From: Lachnospiraceae bacterium
GTDB taxonomy: Bacteria; Bacillota; Clostridia; Lachnospirales; Lachnospiraceae
Assembly: GCA_028692395.1 (NCBI GenBank)
Contig: JAQUXP010000004.1
Coordinates: forward strand, 62,001 to 126,000
Reading direction: 5' to 3'
Length of the DNA stretch: 64,000 nucleotides
The translations under genes and the position numbers were made by a program. Shown here piece after piece: positions 17,130 to 29,784 of the stretch; the first letter of the stretch is position 1, and each line of letters starts with the position of its first letter. Under the pieces are notes generated by a model, which saw only the letters and a program-made list of their open reading frames with translations, did no database searches and was not told the DNA's origin.

Positions 17130-17798
17130 TTACCAGGAAACCTCTTTCTCCTGATAATGATGTGCCTTTTCCAGCATCATATCCTTCACCTTTAACAACC
17201 GGATCTGGGAGCTTCTCTCGTTCTCATCCAGTTTCATGGTAATATACTTAATGTTTTCCTGTGTTTCCGGAATGATTACATGCTCCAGTGCATTGACACG
17301 CCGTCTGGTCTTCTCAATCTCCGAAGAGAGCAGCTGACAAGCCTTTTCCTTCTGGGCAAGCTCCAGCATCTTGGGCAGAATATCCGCCAGGGATTTCACC
17401 GCATCGTCCAGATCTCCGGAGGTAAATGCGAATCCATAGGAATAGATATCATTTGTATCGGCTGTCCTGGTCCGGTAATCAAACTCCGGAATATCCACAC
17501 TCATCACATTTTTGGTGGAAGCTTCCAGATATACCTCCTGCTTCGGTGCCATAAGGGCTGTGTGCAGCGTTTCCTCTGACATGGAAGCCTTGGCAATCAC
17601 AAAGTTGGTATTTGCCGCTTTGATGCCTTCCTCCACCCGCAGTCTGAGTGCCATATTGTCACGAACCATATCCAGAAACTGCCGCATCAGTTCGTCTCTC
17701 TTATCCTTTAGAAGCTTATGTCCTCTTGTGGCAGTAACAAGCTTTCGTTTCAGTCTGGTCAGCTCCATACGGGTAGGATTCACCTGGGTTTTCGCCAT
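17130..17798 (-). CDS. ntpD: V-type ATPase subunit D
   Basis: A 222-residue central-stalk subunit of the V/A-type ATPase. The N-terminus (PTRMELTRLKRKLVTATRGHKLLKDKRDEL) and the long N- and C-terminal coiled coils are the family hallmark; these coils form the rotor shaft inside the A3B3 head. It is the last gene of the nine-gene operon, 24 bases after subunit B, in the same order as Enterococcus ntpFIKECGABD. Cytosolic side of the membrane complex. Length is normal (about 210-220). Confidence 0.95.
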   Translation of the reverse strand: MAKTQVNPTRMELTRLKRKLVTATRGHKLLKDKRDELMRQFLDMVRDNMALRLRVEEGIKAANTNFVIAKASMSEETLHTALMAPKQEVYLEASTKNVMSVDIPEFDYRTRTADTNDIYSYGFAFTSGDLDDAVKSLADILPKMLELAQKEKACQLLSSEIEKTRRRVNALEHVIIPETQENIKYITMKLDENERSSQIRLLKVKDMMLEKAHHYQEKEVSW

Positions 17799-17822
17799 TC
17801 TTGACTCACCTCTCTTTTTTGG

Positions 17823-19208
17823 TTACTTCGATGGCTCACATGGAACATAATACTGATCCAGGAATTTGTCATCAATACGTTTCAGCTCGCCTCGGGGCAG
17901 AATACCAAGAAGCTTCCAGCCAATAGACAGCGTTTCCTCGATATCACGGTCGTTGTTATAGCCCTGATTAATATATTCTTTTTCAAAGGCATCTGCAAAT
18001 TTCGCATAGAGAATATCCGTATCAGAAAGTGCCGCTTCTCCCAGGATTACCATCAGTTCCTTGGCATCCTTTCCACGGGCATAGGCTGCAAAAAGCTGAT
18101 TCAGGGTATTCGAGTGATCCGCCCTTGTTTTACCGTCTCCGATTCCCTTATCCTTCAGACGGGAAAGGGATGGCAGTACATCGATTGGCGGTGTAATTCC
18201 CTTATGATACAGGTCACGGCTCAGGATAATCTGACCTTCTGTAATATAGCCGGTAAGATCAGGGATCGGATGTGTTTTATCATCCTCGGGCATGGTAAGG
18301 ATGGGAATCATAGTAATGGATCCCTCTTTTTCCTTCTTTCTTCCTGCACGCTCGTACAGAGAAGCAAGATCCGTATACATATAACCCGGATAACCACGGC
18401 GTCCCGGAACCTCTTTTCTTGCAGCGGAGATCTCACGCAGTGCATCCGCATAGTTTGTAATATCTGTCATAATAACAAGAACATGCATATCCTTTTCAAA
18501 TGCAAGATATTCTGCTGCTGTCAGTGCCATACGAGGTGTTGCGATTCTCTCAACCGCAGGGTCATTGGCTAGATTTACAAAGAGTACCGTACGGTCAATC
18601 GCTCCGGTCTCTTTAAAACTCTCGATAAAGAAGTTGGATTCCTCGAAGGTAATACCCATAGCGGCAAATACTACCGCAAACTTCTCATCCTTTCCCCGAA
18701 CCTTTGCCTGCCTGGCAATCTGTGCTGCCAGCTGTGCATGGGGCAGACCCGAAGCGGAAAAGATCGGAAGCTTCTGTCCACGCACCAGAGTATTCAGTCC
18801 ATCGATAGCTGAGATACCTGTCTGGATAAACTCATCCGGATAGCTTCTTGCAGCAGGATTCATAGGAAGACCGTTGATATCTCTTCGTTCCTCCGGCAGA
18901 ATCTCCGGTCCGTCATCAATTGGACGTCCCAGTCCGTCAAATACCCGGCCCAGCATATCCTCGGATACACCAAGCTCCATGGCACGTCCAAGAAAACGCA
19001 CCTTACTGTTGGAAAGATTGATACCGGTCGCACTCTCAAACAGCTGTAACAACGCTGTATCTCCGTCAATTTCCAGTACCTTACAGCGTCTTTTTTCTCC
19101 GCTTGCAAGCTCAATCTCGCCCAGTTCATCATAGGTTACCTGTTCCACACCGCGAACCATCATCAAAGGACCGGCAACTTCCTGTATTGTTCTGTATTCT
19201 TTTGGCAT
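17823..19208 (-). CDS. ntpB: V-type ATPase subunit B
   Basis: The 461-residue regulatory, non-catalytic head subunit of the V/A-type ATPase. The family signatures are seen: [12 protein letters not shown] start, [12 protein letters not shown], and the degenerate P-loop region SASGLPHA (no GKT), as expected for B subunits. Three copies alternate with subunit A. The start at 19208 lies one base after the subunit A stop and nine bases after AGGAGG within the end of A, so the two are translationally coupled; longer in-frame starts overlap A. Length is typical (about 460). Confidence 0.96.
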   Translation of the reverse strand: MPKEYRTIQEVAGPLMMVRGVEQVTYDELGEIELASGEKRRCKVLEIDGDTALLQLFESATGINLSNSKVRFLGRAMELGVSEDMLGRVFDGLGRPIDDGPEILPEERRDINGLPMNPAARSYPDEFIQTGISAIDGLNTLVRGQKLPIFSASGLPHAQLAAQIARQAKVRGKDEKFAVVFAAMGITFEESNFFIESFKETGAIDRTVLFVNLANDPAVERIATPRMALTAAEYLAFEKDMHVLVIMTDITNYADALREISAARKEVPGRRGYPGYMYTDLASLYERAGRKKEKEGSITMIPILTMPEDDKTHPIPDLTGYITEGQIILSRDLYHKGITPPIDVLPSLSRLKDKGIGDGKTRADHSNTLNQLFAAYARGKDAKELMVILGEAALSDTDILYAKFADAFEKEYINQGYNNDRDIEETLSIGWKLLGILPRGELKRIDDKFLDQYYVPCEPSK

Positions 19209-19209
19209 A

Positions 19210-20985
19210 TCAGTTGTCCTCCTTTCTGAGAAGGTCTGCGATCTCACCGGACAGTTCTTCCTGAATCGTATCATATCTCTGATCCAGTTCCTCTTCCAGT
19301 GTGTATTTGTATCGTCCGATAGCTTCCCGCACATCCATCTTAATCAAATCATTCATGGATGCACCCATCTTCAGGGCTTCTTTGGACTGATCGTAGAATC
19401 CCAGTACCAGCTTCATCATCAGATACTGTTTTTTCAGTGATGTGTAGGTGTCAATCTCATGGAAAGAGTTCTGATGCAGGAAGTCCTCACGGATAGATCT
19501 CGCCGCTTCCATCTTCAGACGGTCTCCCGGAGAAAGTGCATCCATACCAACCATCTTAACAATCTCTTCCAGCTCAGCCTCATCCTGCAGAAGTGACATC
19601 ATTTCCTGTCGATTTGTCATCCAGTCCTCTGCCACATTGGCATTGAACCATTTTTCCATATCATCCAGATACAGGGAATAACTTTTCAGCCAGTTGATGG
19701 CTGGAAAATGACGTTTGTAGGCAAGCGCTGAATCCAGTCCCCAGAATACCTTGACGATACGAAGTGTCGCCTGGGATACCGGTTCCGAGATATCTCCACC
19801 AGGAGGGGAAACTGCACCAATTACAGACAAAGCACCTTCTCTTCCTTCCTTTCCCAGGGAAATGACATCTCCGGCACGCTCATAGAACTGCGCCAGACGA
19901 CTTCCCAGATAAGCCGGATAGCCTTCCTCACCAGGCATCTCCTCCAGACGTCCTGACATCTCTCTGAGCGCCTCTGCCCAGCGGGAGGTGGAATCCGCCA
20001 TCAAAGCTACCGAATAGCCCATATCACGAAAATACTCTGCGATGGTAATACCGGTATAGATAGAAGCCTCACGGGCTGCCACCGGCATATCGGAAGTATT
20101 TGCAATCAATACCGTCCTCTGCATCAGAGATTCACCGGTCTTTGGATCCTTCAGCTCCGGAAACTCATTCAGAACATCCGTCATCTCATTTCCACGTTCT
20201 CCGCAGCCGATATACACTACGATATCCGCTTCCGCCCACTTTGCAAGCTGATGCTGGATAACTGTCTTTCCACTTCCGAAGGGTCCCGGTACGGCAGCTA
20301 CACCACCCCTGGCTATGGGGAAGAAGGTATCTACTACACGCTGTCCGGTTACCAGCGGCATGGTAGGAGGCAGTTTTTTCTTATAGGGACGTCCCTTTCG
20401 AACCGGCCACTTCTGCAGCATCGTAATCTCCCGATCTCCATCTGCTGTGGCAATTACCGCAATGACCTCCTCTACGGTAAATGATCCGCTTTTCAGCTCT
20501 TTGATGGTTCCCTGTACTCCAAAGGGTACCATGATTTTCTGTGACACGACGATAGTTTCCTGTACGGTTCCCAGTACATCACCGGGCTCTACTGTGTCTC
20601 CTTTGGATGCTGTGGGAACAAATTCCCACTTAATATCTCTCTTCAAAGAAGGAACTTCCACACCTCTTTTCAGATTACTTCCGGAAAGCTTCATAATATC
20701 ATCCAGCGGACGCTGAATCCCATCATAAATACTTGCGATCAATCCCGGCCCCAGCTCTACCGAAAGTGGAACATCCATAGATTCCACCGGTTCCCCTGGT
20801 CCAAGTCCTGATGTTTCCTCATAAACCTGAATCGATGCCTCTTCTCCGTGCATCTCGATAATCTCACCAATCAGTCTTTGATTACTCACACGAACCACGT
20901 CAAACATGTTCGCATCCCGCATACCCGTGGCAATTACCAGCGGTCCTGCTACTTTTTTTATAACCCCACTGCTCACTTCGAACAT
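19210..20985 (-). CDS. ntpA: V-type ATPase catalytic subunit A
   Basis: The 591-residue catalytic head subunit, which binds and hydrolyses ATP. It has the P-loop GPFGSGKT at about 234-241, the extra non-homologous domain that marks A subunits (about 115-185), and [14 protein letters not shown] near the active site. The start is ATG at 20985; a GTG directly before it (20988) is an alternative, and the ribosome-binding site is weak in both cases. It sits 18 bases after subunit F and overlaps none. Works with B, D and F as the soluble V1-like motor. Length agrees with Enterococcus NtpA (593). Confidence 0.96.
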   Translation of the reverse strand: MFEVSSGVIKKVAGPLVIATGMRDANMFDVVRVSNQRLIGEIIEMHGEEASIQVYEETSGLGPGEPVESMDVPLSVELGPGLIASIYDGIQRPLDDIMKLSGSNLKRGVEVPSLKRDIKWEFVPTASKGDTVEPGDVLGTVQETIVVSQKIMVPFGVQGTIKELKSGSFTVEEVIAVIATADGDREITMLQKWPVRKGRPYKKKLPPTMPLVTGQRVVDTFFPIARGGVAAVPGPFGSGKTVIQHQLAKWAEADIVVYIGCGERGNEMTDVLNEFPELKDPKTGESLMQRTVLIANTSDMPVAAREASIYTGITIAEYFRDMGYSVALMADSTSRWAEALREMSGRLEEMPGEEGYPAYLGSRLAQFYERAGDVISLGKEGREGALSVIGAVSPPGGDISEPVSQATLRIVKVFWGLDSALAYKRHFPAINWLKSYSLYLDDMEKWFNANVAEDWMTNRQEMMSLLQDEAELEEIVKMVGMDALSPGDRLKMEAARSIREDFLHQNSFHEIDTYTSLKKQYLMMKLVLGFYDQSKEALKMGASMNDLIKMDVREAIGRYKYTLEEELDQRYDTIQEELSGEIADLLRKEDN

Positions 20986-21003
20986 CACCTGCTTTCTCTT
21001 CGT

Positions 21004-21324
21004 CTATTGTTCTCCGAATATAATATCAGAACCAATTGCCTGTTCTACAGATTTTTTTACACCGGCAATACCGGCTCCCGTATTTCCTGAAACTCCCGGA
21101 ATCTGTATCACTGCAGGCAGATACTGTTCTTTATATTTCTCAAGCTCTGCAGACAGCTCTCCTGCCAGTGCCTCTGTAATATAGATGACTCCATATCCTC
21201 CGTCTGCAAGCTGGCGAAAAATCTTTACACCCTCTGCACTGTTCTCAACCGGATAGGTATCAAGTCCCAGTGCAGCAAAGCCGTATATGCTGTCATATCC
21301 GCCTATCACCGCTACTTTATACAT
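21004..21324 (-). CDS. ntpG: V-type ATPase subunit F
   Basis: A 106-residue subunit F, which binds the D shaft in the central stalk and helps activate the motor. The Rossmann-like pattern VAVIGGYDSIYGFAALGLDT and GVIYITEALA are typical. It overlaps the end of subunit C by eight bases, showing tight operon packing, and precedes subunit A. In Enterococcus naming this is NtpG. Size matches the family (about 103-106). Confidence 0.92.
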   Translation of the reverse strand: MYKVAVIGGYDSIYGFAALGLDTYPVENSAEGVKIFRQLADGGYGVIYITEALAGELSAELEKYKEQYLPAVIQIPGVSGNTGAGIAGVKKSVEQAIGSDIIFGEQ

Positions 21325-22288
21325 ACATGTCCCTGATCCTTTCCCGAATAAATGCTTCCGGAAGCTGATTCTGCTTTCCGGTTAATATGATTCGAACCGT
21401 CTTGATTTCATTTTCCCGAGCAAGCACATAAGCAATCAGAGGGCCCGCTGTAAAGGAATTGTATTTCTGTGGCTGTATGGCGTGGATAATCTGATTGTCA
21501 CACCACCGCTCAAACAGCGAATTCGACTCCTTCAGTGCCTCTACTGCCTCTGCAAATCCACACTCTGTCAGATAGGTGCAGACAGCCTCTGTTCCCATCA
21601 GCGCTGCTGTGGTAAGCTTTTCCAGATCCAGTGAATCACAGGGGGCCAGTGCCCGCTCCAGAAACAACCGGTTTTTACCGGTTTTTGCACCCCGGACTGC
21701 AATCTTAATATCAGCAACTGAAACTACGCTTTCTGCGTATCTTCTCAGCACCTCCAGTTTGGCATGCTTTCCCTTTTCATGGATTGCCATTAAGGCTGCA
21801 TGGTCTACAATAATATCGCAAAGCTGTCCGTCCCTTGTCTGCAGCATAGTCTCCAGCGCATACTTTGCGGCTTCCCTCATATGCTCCGGCAATATGGAAT
21901 AATCCTTTTCCTGTATGGCATGCAGCATATCCTCTTTGGACACTGCACAATCCGGAAAAAAGATATTGGCATCCACACTTCCAACACAGATTTCCTTGAT
22001 TGCCGCTTTCAGATTATGATACAGCTGCTGGTAGGACAAGATATCGAACACGGACATATCCACTTTCAGCTCCCGGATTGTTTCCCACGTTCTTTCCTGC
22101 TCACGCTTCAGCATGCTTTCTGCATCTGTGGGATTCGCCGGTACCTCCCATCCATGTTCACTTAAGAATGCCATACAGTTTTCAGCCGTTTTACAAGCCA
22201 TCAGCTGCTCGATGGTGCTCTCCCCAAAGAGTCCCATCTCCAGGGAACGAATACGGGCAACTGCATAAACATATGAGTTATCCGGCAT
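21317..22288 (-). CDS. ntpC: V-type ATPase subunit C (d-type)
   Basis: A 323-residue subunit C, the funnel-shaped protein that joins the rotor stalk to the membrane ring (eukaryotic subunit d, archaeal C). The N-terminal SYVYAVARIRSLE and the helical repeats agree with the family. The start at 22288 is six bases after GGAGGG and overlaps the end of subunit E by 11 bases; an upstream ATG at 22327 would reach further into E and lacks a ribosome-binding site. The end overlaps subunit F. Cytosolic face of the membrane complex. Confidence 0.92.
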   Translation of the reverse strand: MPDNSYVYAVARIRSLEMGLFGESTIEQLMACKTAENCMAFLSEHGWEVPANPTDAESMLKREQERTWETIRELKVDMSVFDILSYQQLYHNLKAAIKEICVGSVDANIFFPDCAVSKEDMLHAIQEKDYSILPEHMREAAKYALETMLQTRDGQLCDIIVDHAALMAIHEKGKHAKLEVLRRYAESVVSVADIKIAVRGAKTGKNRLFLERALAPCDSLDLEKLTTAALMGTEAVCTYLTECGFAEAVEALKESNSLFERWCDNQIIHAIQPQKYNSFTAGPLIAYVLARENEIKTVRIILTGKQNQLPEAFIRERIRDMYV

Positions 22289-22886
22289 TTTTATCCCTCC
22301 ATAATAGTGTATTGATCCGGTCAGCAAGCCGGTTTCTGTTAGCGTCTACCAGAGCTTCAAAGGTACAATTTTCTTCAATACCATCGTATTCCAGCAGAAA
22401 ACCGTCCGGGATACTGCCGGGAGTCTTCATCAGCGTGATCTCTCCGCCCTTTTTTCTGGCAGCGGCTGCTATCCTGCCCTCAAAATCCTCGGGCACCCGG
22501 GCGAGATCCTTTTCACTCAGGTACATACGTCCCTTCTCACCATGTACATAAGTTTGAAACATCTTCTCCAGCATGGAAAAGTATTCCTCTGTCTTAGCCT
22601 GGCGTAAATGTGTACAGATCTTTTCGATCAGATTCGTAATAACTTCCTGTTTTGCCTCCAGCACCGCTCTGCGATGTCTCAGCTCTCTGGCAGAAAGTGC
22701 CCGACTTTGATAATCAGCCAGTTCCTGACCCAGCTGCTCAGCTGCTGTTATCTGCCATCTTCTGGCAGCTTCCCCGGCTTCGTCCACAGCTGCTTCCGCC
22801 TTCTGTGTCGCAAGGCGGAGCAGCTCAGCTGCCTGGTTATCCGCATCCTGCTGGATTCTTTCTTTCATTTTATCCAGTCCGCTCAT
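22278..22886 (-). CDS. ntpE: V-type ATPase subunit E
   Basis: A 202-residue peripheral-stalk subunit. The first 110 residues form a long charged helix rich in Ala, Glu and Gln (DKMKERIQQDADNQAAELLRL), which pairs with subunit G/H as a stator; the C-terminal globular part binds the B subunit. It lies 59 bases after the proteolipid gene and overlaps subunit C. Length and layout match NtpE (about 197 residues). Confidence 0.9.
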   Translation of the reverse strand: MSGLDKMKERIQQDADNQAAELLRLATQKAEAAVDEAGEAARRWQITAAEQLGQELADYQSRALSARELRHRRAVLEAKQEVITNLIEKICTHLRQAKTEEYFSMLEKMFQTYVHGEKGRMYLSEKDLARVPEDFEGRIAAAARKKGGEITLMKTPGSIPDGFLLEYDGIEENCTFEALVDANRNRLADRINTLLWRDKNAG

Positions 22887-22945
22887 CTGTCAGACCTCCT
22901 TTTTTCCGGTGACTTCTTTTACCTTTTTACAGATTTTGGCTTTCC

Positions 22946-25443
<2,498 letters not shown>

Positions 25444-25463
25444 ATCAGAATTCCTCCTTCCCT

Positions 25464-25775
25464 TCAGACAACCAGCTCAGCAATCAGCTGAGTGACAATC
25501 TGTGATTCTTTTTTCTTCGCTTCTTCCTGCAGATTCATAATTTCCTCCAAAACTGCAGCCTTCTCCACTTCGTCCTTTACCGCTTCCTCTTCTGCCGTAA
25601 GTCTCCGTCTCTCCCTGGACTCCAGTTCAAAAAGCTTCCTGCCCTTGTCCTTTAGCTGATCCGCTTCTGTCTTTGCATCAGATGCAATCTGTGCGCTTTG
25701 CTCCTTCGCACGTTTCACCGTGTCCGCCGCTTTCTTTTCCGCATCTTCAACCGAATGCAGAATATCGTCTATCAT
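25464..25775 (-). CDS. ntpF: V-type ATPase subunit G/H, peripheral stalk
   Basis: A 103-residue, almost wholly helical and highly charged protein (VEDAEKKAADTVKRAKEQSA), as expected for the stator subunit that forms a coiled coil with subunit E. The start at 25775 follows GGTGGTGAG; upstream in-frame starts add a Cys/Lys-rich stretch unlike the family. It is the first gene of the operon, 74 bases downstream of a good promoter. In Enterococcus this position is held by NtpF (about 107 residues). Confidence 0.88.
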   Translation of the reverse strand: MIDDILHSVEDAEKKAADTVKRAKEQSAQIASDAKTEADQLKDKGRKLFELESRERRRLTAEEEAVKDEVEKAAVLEEIMNLQEEAKKKESQIVTQLIAELVV

Positions 25776-25848
25776 ATTCTCACCACCTTCATCCGCTAAA
25801 TTCTGCCGGGACCCAAGTTTTCGTCTTTTCACCCGAACACATACAGAT

Positions 25849-25877
25849 ATTTTACCACCTTTTGTGCACATTAACAA
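25849..25877 (-). promoter_or_regulatory. Promoter of the V-ATPase operon
   Basis: Minus-strand -35 TTGTTA, exactly 17 bases, and -10 TAAAAT lie about 75 bases before the first V-ATPase gene and after the strong terminator at 25961-26031. No separate regulator site is evident. Confidence 0.6.
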
Positions 25878-25954
25878 CAATATTCCATATTTAATAAAGA
25901 AAAATGTAAACTTTTCATCTTTTGGCCCTATGTTCTACCTGTTTCATCTACTGC

Positions 25955-26031
25955 CAAAAAACTGCGTGAAAGCAGAAAAGGGCCAGGCTGCGGATTCGCC
26001 GCCGCCTGGTCCTTTTCTGCTTTCACGCAGT
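25955..26031 (-). terminator. Exceptionally long terminator hairpin
   Basis: Arms 25961-25988 and 26004-26031 pair over 28 bases with a single G-T pair and a 15-base loop. On the minus strand the stem is followed by TTTTTT. It ends the VWA gene transcript six bases after its stop codon and insulates the V-ATPase operon. The stem is much longer than a usual intrinsic terminator. Confidence 0.92.
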
Positions 26032-26036
26032 CCTTT

Positions 26037-27821
26037 CTATTCCTCTTCAATCTGCTTCTGCAGATACCGCCCTACAATATGAGAAAATCCGCTAATTTCT
26101 CTGATATACGCAAAATCCTTACCAAAGATCTTTTGTTCTGCCGGAAGTTCCTTCTCCTCCCCGCAGAAAACCCCCAGGACCATAATACCTGCCTGGCGAA
26201 GTCTTCTCACTTCTGTGGCGGTATCCGCCTCTGCAGCGGTTCCCTGATAAGCTTCCGGATTTTTGTTACCTGGACGGTTTGCTATCACATCATAAGGTTT
26301 TCCATCACTTAATACAATTAAGACCTTGTTTGTTTCCTCCCGCTGCAGAAGCTGTGCACCCACTGCCCGGACCGCAAGTCCGTCCCGGTTATTAGCGGAG
26401 GTCATATAATCAAAGATATGAGAATTCTGTCTGCGATCCTCCTCATAGTCACGAAAAAGCTGTAGTATCGTATAATCCCAGAAGGTACAAAAGCTCATAA
26501 CCCGATGAGGCAGATTCAGATTACTTAAGGCTTCGCTTAGGATATACGCCTGCAGCGCCACCTTTCCCTGCCGCTTTCTCTGGGAACCACTGGCATCAAT
26601 CAGGATGTCTACCACAAAATCCATGGCCTCCTGGCGAAGGATACGCTGAAAGATTCTGGCATCGCTGCCTCTTCCGATTTTCCACAGACGGCTTGGGATA
26701 ATCTGCCCTGCATCCGACAGGGTTTCTTCCTGCTCATCCCGCTGCATAAAGGACTTTCGCAGCATTTCCGTAAGAATGCGGATATTATGCTTCACAACCT
26801 GATGATTGTCATAATATTCCATAATATTATTGTCCCGCAGCTTTTTCGCATACTTATACTGATAATTCACCTTAACAGGATTTTCCAGAATTCCCCTGGT
26901 ATAATACAGACTGCACTGCTCATGCACCCCCCTGCAGGACTGGTAATTAAGGCTTTTCTCCTCCTGGCTGGTAAGATAAGTGCGTCCATAATTCAGCTCC
27001 ACATAGCTGTACATCTTTTCCAGCGCCGCCTCGTCCACCATAAGAACCTTTTTTCCCGTCTCTCCCGGATTTTCTTCCGGCTGAGCTTTTTCCTCCCGGA
27101 TATCCAGCGTGGCCATGGATTCACTGATTTTTTCCAGATAAACCTCCAGATTATCCTCATACATGTCCTCTGAGAGAAAATCCTTCCAGGAATATTCCAT
27201 CAATTCCTCCACGGTAACCGCCAGAACCTGCTCAAGACTCCCATGCTGCTTCTCAAAACCAGGATCCACCAGCTGATTGTACAGCCGGTCAATCACCTGA
27301 ATCACAGCTTGGGTATCCGTGGTATCCTCCAGCCTTTGCAGCAGTTCTTTTCCCTCCTGTATCTGTCGGGTTGTATGATCAGGGTGTCCCAGAATCCCTT
27401 CTTTCAGACATGAGGCCTTCAGCTTTCCCAGCGGGCTGGAGGACAGAGAGGTAAAGTCTTCCTCCAGCATCTCCTCATAAGCCTTTTTCCTGACATTTGC
27501 GATGCCTTCCCGCTCCTGCAGCAGCCGGTCATGGACTGCCTCCTCGATGGCCAGGGAAGATGCCATCAAGAGTGGTCCTTCCTCGGCATGGAGATACACC
27601 TTCTTTACCAGATACATAGACAGGGCTTCCCGATCCAGATACCTGGCAAATGCACCCTGCTTGATGCTGTCGTACAGGACCGTGCTGGGGGATTTTCGAA
27701 AGCTCTCCACATCCGGATTGATCTTCAGATCATAATCACCGCTGATGGTCCAGGCAAGATTTCGTATTCTGTTTTCCACTTCCACTTCGTTACTGATCTC
27801 AATCGGATCCTCTAATTCCAT
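26037..27821 (-). CDS. VWA-domain protein, partner of a MoxR-type ATPase (NorD/CoxE-like)
   Basis: A 594-residue protein. The long N-terminal helical region (about 1-380) has no recognised motif. The C-terminal third is a von Willebrand A domain with a complete metal site: D409-A-S411-G-S413, a Thr/Ser region near SANNRDG, and the Asp of LSDGKPYD. It lies 12 bases after a MoxR-type AAA+ gene. Such pairs (NorQ/NorD, CbbQ/CbbO, RavA/ViaA) insert metals into or remodel target proteins, the VWA part contacting the substrate. The target here is unknown, since no norB, cbb or cox gene is nearby. A 28-bp terminator follows. No membrane segment. Confidence 0.8.
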   Translation of the reverse strand: MELEDPIEISNEVEVENRIRNLAWTISGDYDLKINPDVESFRKSPSTVLYDSIKQGAFARYLDREALSMYLVKKVYLHAEEGPLLMASSLAIEEAVHDRLLQEREGIANVRKKAYEEMLEEDFTSLSSSPLGKLKASCLKEGILGHPDHTTRQIQEGKELLQRLEDTTDTQAVIQVIDRLYNQLVDPGFEKQHGSLEQVLAVTVEELMEYSWKDFLSEDMYEDNLEVYLEKISESMATLDIREEKAQPEENPGETGKKVLMVDEAALEKMYSYVELNYGRTYLTSQEEKSLNYQSCRGVHEQCSLYYTRGILENPVKVNYQYKYAKKLRDNNIMEYYDNHQVVKHNIRILTEMLRKSFMQRDEQEETLSDAGQIIPSRLWKIGRGSDARIFQRILRQEAMDFVVDILIDASGSQRKRQGKVALQAYILSEALSNLNLPHRVMSFCTFWDYTILQLFRDYEEDRRQNSHIFDYMTSANNRDGLAVRAVGAQLLQREETNKVLIVLSDGKPYDVIANRPGNKNPEAYQGTAAEADTATEVRRLRQAGIMVLGVFCGEEKELPAEQKIFGKDFAYIREISGFSHIVGRYLQKQIEEE

Positions 27822-27833
27822 ATGACTCCTTTT

Positions 27834-28754
27834 TTAAAACATATCCGCAGTGGTCCATGTATCCGGTATTCGGGTCATAACCACATCTGACACCAGTTCC
27901 TTCTCAAAGACGTCAAAGCACTTATTCACGATTCCTATCCGGGCCGCAAGAACAGGTTGTAACCCCCTCTTAATGGTAGCAATCGCTCCTGTCATACCCC
28001 GAAGATCCAGTGATTTTGTAGATATTTCTCCATGCTGCGCCTTCAGCTGAAGATCCAGAAACAGACCGATCCACTGTTTTTTTGCATGCTCCTTCAGGTC
28101 CGGAAACATCTTTCCCAGAATATAATTCAGTGTCTCCTCTGTCTGAGAAGGCATATCGATGACAAGAAAACGGGATACCAGTGCCTCGTTCAGTTCCCTG
28201 GTTCCCGCATAGCCATAATTCATGGTGCCGATAAAGCGTGCGGCAGGGTGCAGTTCAATCCTGTCATATCCTGGCACATCGATGCTCCTCCGATAATCCA
28301 GTGTGGCATGCAGCACGGAAACCGCATCATTTTTTGCCATATTAATCTCATCCAGGATTCCAAAACCGCCGTACTCCGCACACCGGTAGATACTGCCTTT
28401 TCGCAGCACCACCTCATTGTTGCGGAAGGTATCGGTTCCGATCAGCTCGGCACTTCCGGTATTTACATGGAAGGAAACATTAAAGGACGGTCTTTGAAAA
28501 AGCCACGCCAGATTCTCTGCCAGTACGTTCTTCCCTGTTGCCTTGGCGCCGGACAAAAGCAGATTCTCTCCCTGGAGCAGCGCCGCTACTGCCATCTCCA
28601 GCACTTCTTTTCCATAAAAAGGAACCTCCGGTTTTCTGACCCGTTCCTTCACAGCATTCTCCACTGGATAACGGGCGCAAAATTCCTCAAGTCCTTCCAG
28701 CAATCCTGCATCTATGCCCTGTTCCTTCAGCAGTTCCATATCGTTTTTTAACAT
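27834..28754 (-). CDS. MoxR-family AAA+ ATPase
   Basis: A 306-residue AAA+ ATPase. The P-loop is GAKATGKN (69-76), with Asn where Ser or Thr usually follows GK. Walker B ILDEI is at 133-137, the sensor-1 Asn is in FIGTMNYGYAGTRELNEALVSRF, and the arginine finger region is in the same stretch. MoxR-type proteins act as ring-shaped chaperones with a VWA partner, which is the next gene (12-base gap). The P-loop change may slow magnesium-ATP turnover or be a subfamily trait. It follows the glycerophosphodiesterase gene by 54 bases. Cytosolic. Function beyond remodelling an unknown client is not visible. Confidence 0.85.
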   Translation of the reverse strand: MLKNDMELLKEQGIDAGLLEGLEEFCARYPVENAVKERVRKPEVPFYGKEVLEMAVAALLQGENLLLSGAKATGKNVLAENLAWLFQRPSFNVSFHVNTGSAELIGTDTFRNNEVVLRKGSIYRCAEYGGFGILDEINMAKNDAVSVLHATLDYRRSIDVPGYDRIELHPAARFIGTMNYGYAGTRELNEALVSRFLVIDMPSQTEETLNYILGKMFPDLKEHAKKQWIGLFLDLQLKAQHGEISTKSLDLRGMTGAIATIKRGLQPVLAARIGIVNKCFDVFEKELVSDVVMTRIPDTWTTADMF

Positions 28755-28808
28755 AGTTCCTCCAATTTAAATTTGGTTTTTATCGTAGCGATTCAGCCGG
28801 TAAATGCA

Positions 28809-29639
28809 TCATGGCAAAAAGTTCTCAAAGATTGTCATGGCCCCGTCTGCCTTTACCAGGTCAAACTGCTCTCTGTCACGAATCGTCCAGTCTGCCTCCG
28901 CTGCATGAAACAGCTTTCTGCACATACGCAGTGTCAGGCATCTGCGATCCTTGGTATTATAGGCAAGAAAATCCGGTCTGGTAAACAGATTAAACATGAC
29001 ATGGTGCAGTACAAAATCAGCTGCCGGATGGATGGTCTTGTTGCCGTGTCTTGCAAAATACTCTGTCAGCTGGCCCCGAAGCCAGTCCGGGCGATGTCTG
29101 CGAAACCAGAACAGCACTCTGGGATCAAAGGATTCCAGGCAGAACTTTCCTGTATAGTGCTCCAGTACCTCACTGATACGCTCGCAGAGCACACCTTCAT
29201 TTTCATGCTCCGGCTTTATCTCTATGATGAGGGGCACCGCACCGGCTACCAGATCGAGAACCTGCTTCAGCTCCGGAATCTTTTCTGTGGTACCGCAAAG
29301 CTCATACTGCTGCAGTTCCCGGAAGGTGAGCTTTTCTACGACTCCATTCACACCGCATACTCTGTTTAACGTTGCATCATGGATCACTGCCAGTCTTCCA
29401 TCCCTGGTCAGATGGACATCCAGTTCTATCCCATAGCCATGCTGGACTGCCCGGGCAAAGGCTGCCATAGAATTCTCCGGGACACCCATGGACAAATCGT
29501 GGAGACCACGGTGGGCGTAATCATAAGCTATCAGCTGCTTCATTTTCTCCTGATGCGTGATTCTGGTTTTCGTAAGGATCAACCATGCACCTACGACCAG
29601 TGTTCCTGCACCTATCATACCTATCATAAATTTATACAT
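28809..29639 (-). CDS. Membrane-anchored glycerophosphodiester phosphodiesterase
   Basis: A 276-residue GDPD-family enzyme that hydrolyses glycerophosphodiesters to glycerol-3-phosphate and an alcohol. An N-terminal membrane helix (about 5-22) anchors it. The TIM-barrel active site shows H43-R-G45, ENS at 55-57, E72-L-D74 and H87 in VIHD, followed by IEIKPE. All catalytic residues are present. It is the first gene of a likely operon with the MoxR ATPase and the VWA protein; a functional tie is not obvious. The orientation of the anchored domain (outside or inside) cannot be told from sequence alone. Confidence 0.9.
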   Translation of the reverse strand: MYKFMIGMIGAGTLVVGAWLILTKTRITHQEKMKQLIAYDYAHRGLHDLSMGVPENSMAAFARAVQHGYGIELDVHLTRDGRLAVIHDATLNRVCGVNGVVEKLTFRELQQYELCGTTEKIPELKQVLDLVAGAVPLIIEIKPEHENEGVLCERISEVLEHYTGKFCLESFDPRVLFWFRRHRPDWLRGQLTEYFARHGNKTIHPAADFVLHHVMFNLFTRPDFLAYNTKDRRCLTLRMCRKLFHAAEADWTIRDREQFDLVKADGAMTIFENFLP

Positions 29640-29784
29640 TTGTAAAATCTCCTGTTATCTTGGCAATTATCTATCTACAATATACCATTACACTGATAAA
29701 AATTCAACATTCCCACTCCTGAGAAGGCAAATGGGATGAATTTTTATACTTTTTCGAATTTTTTAAACTTTTTGATTATTTCTC

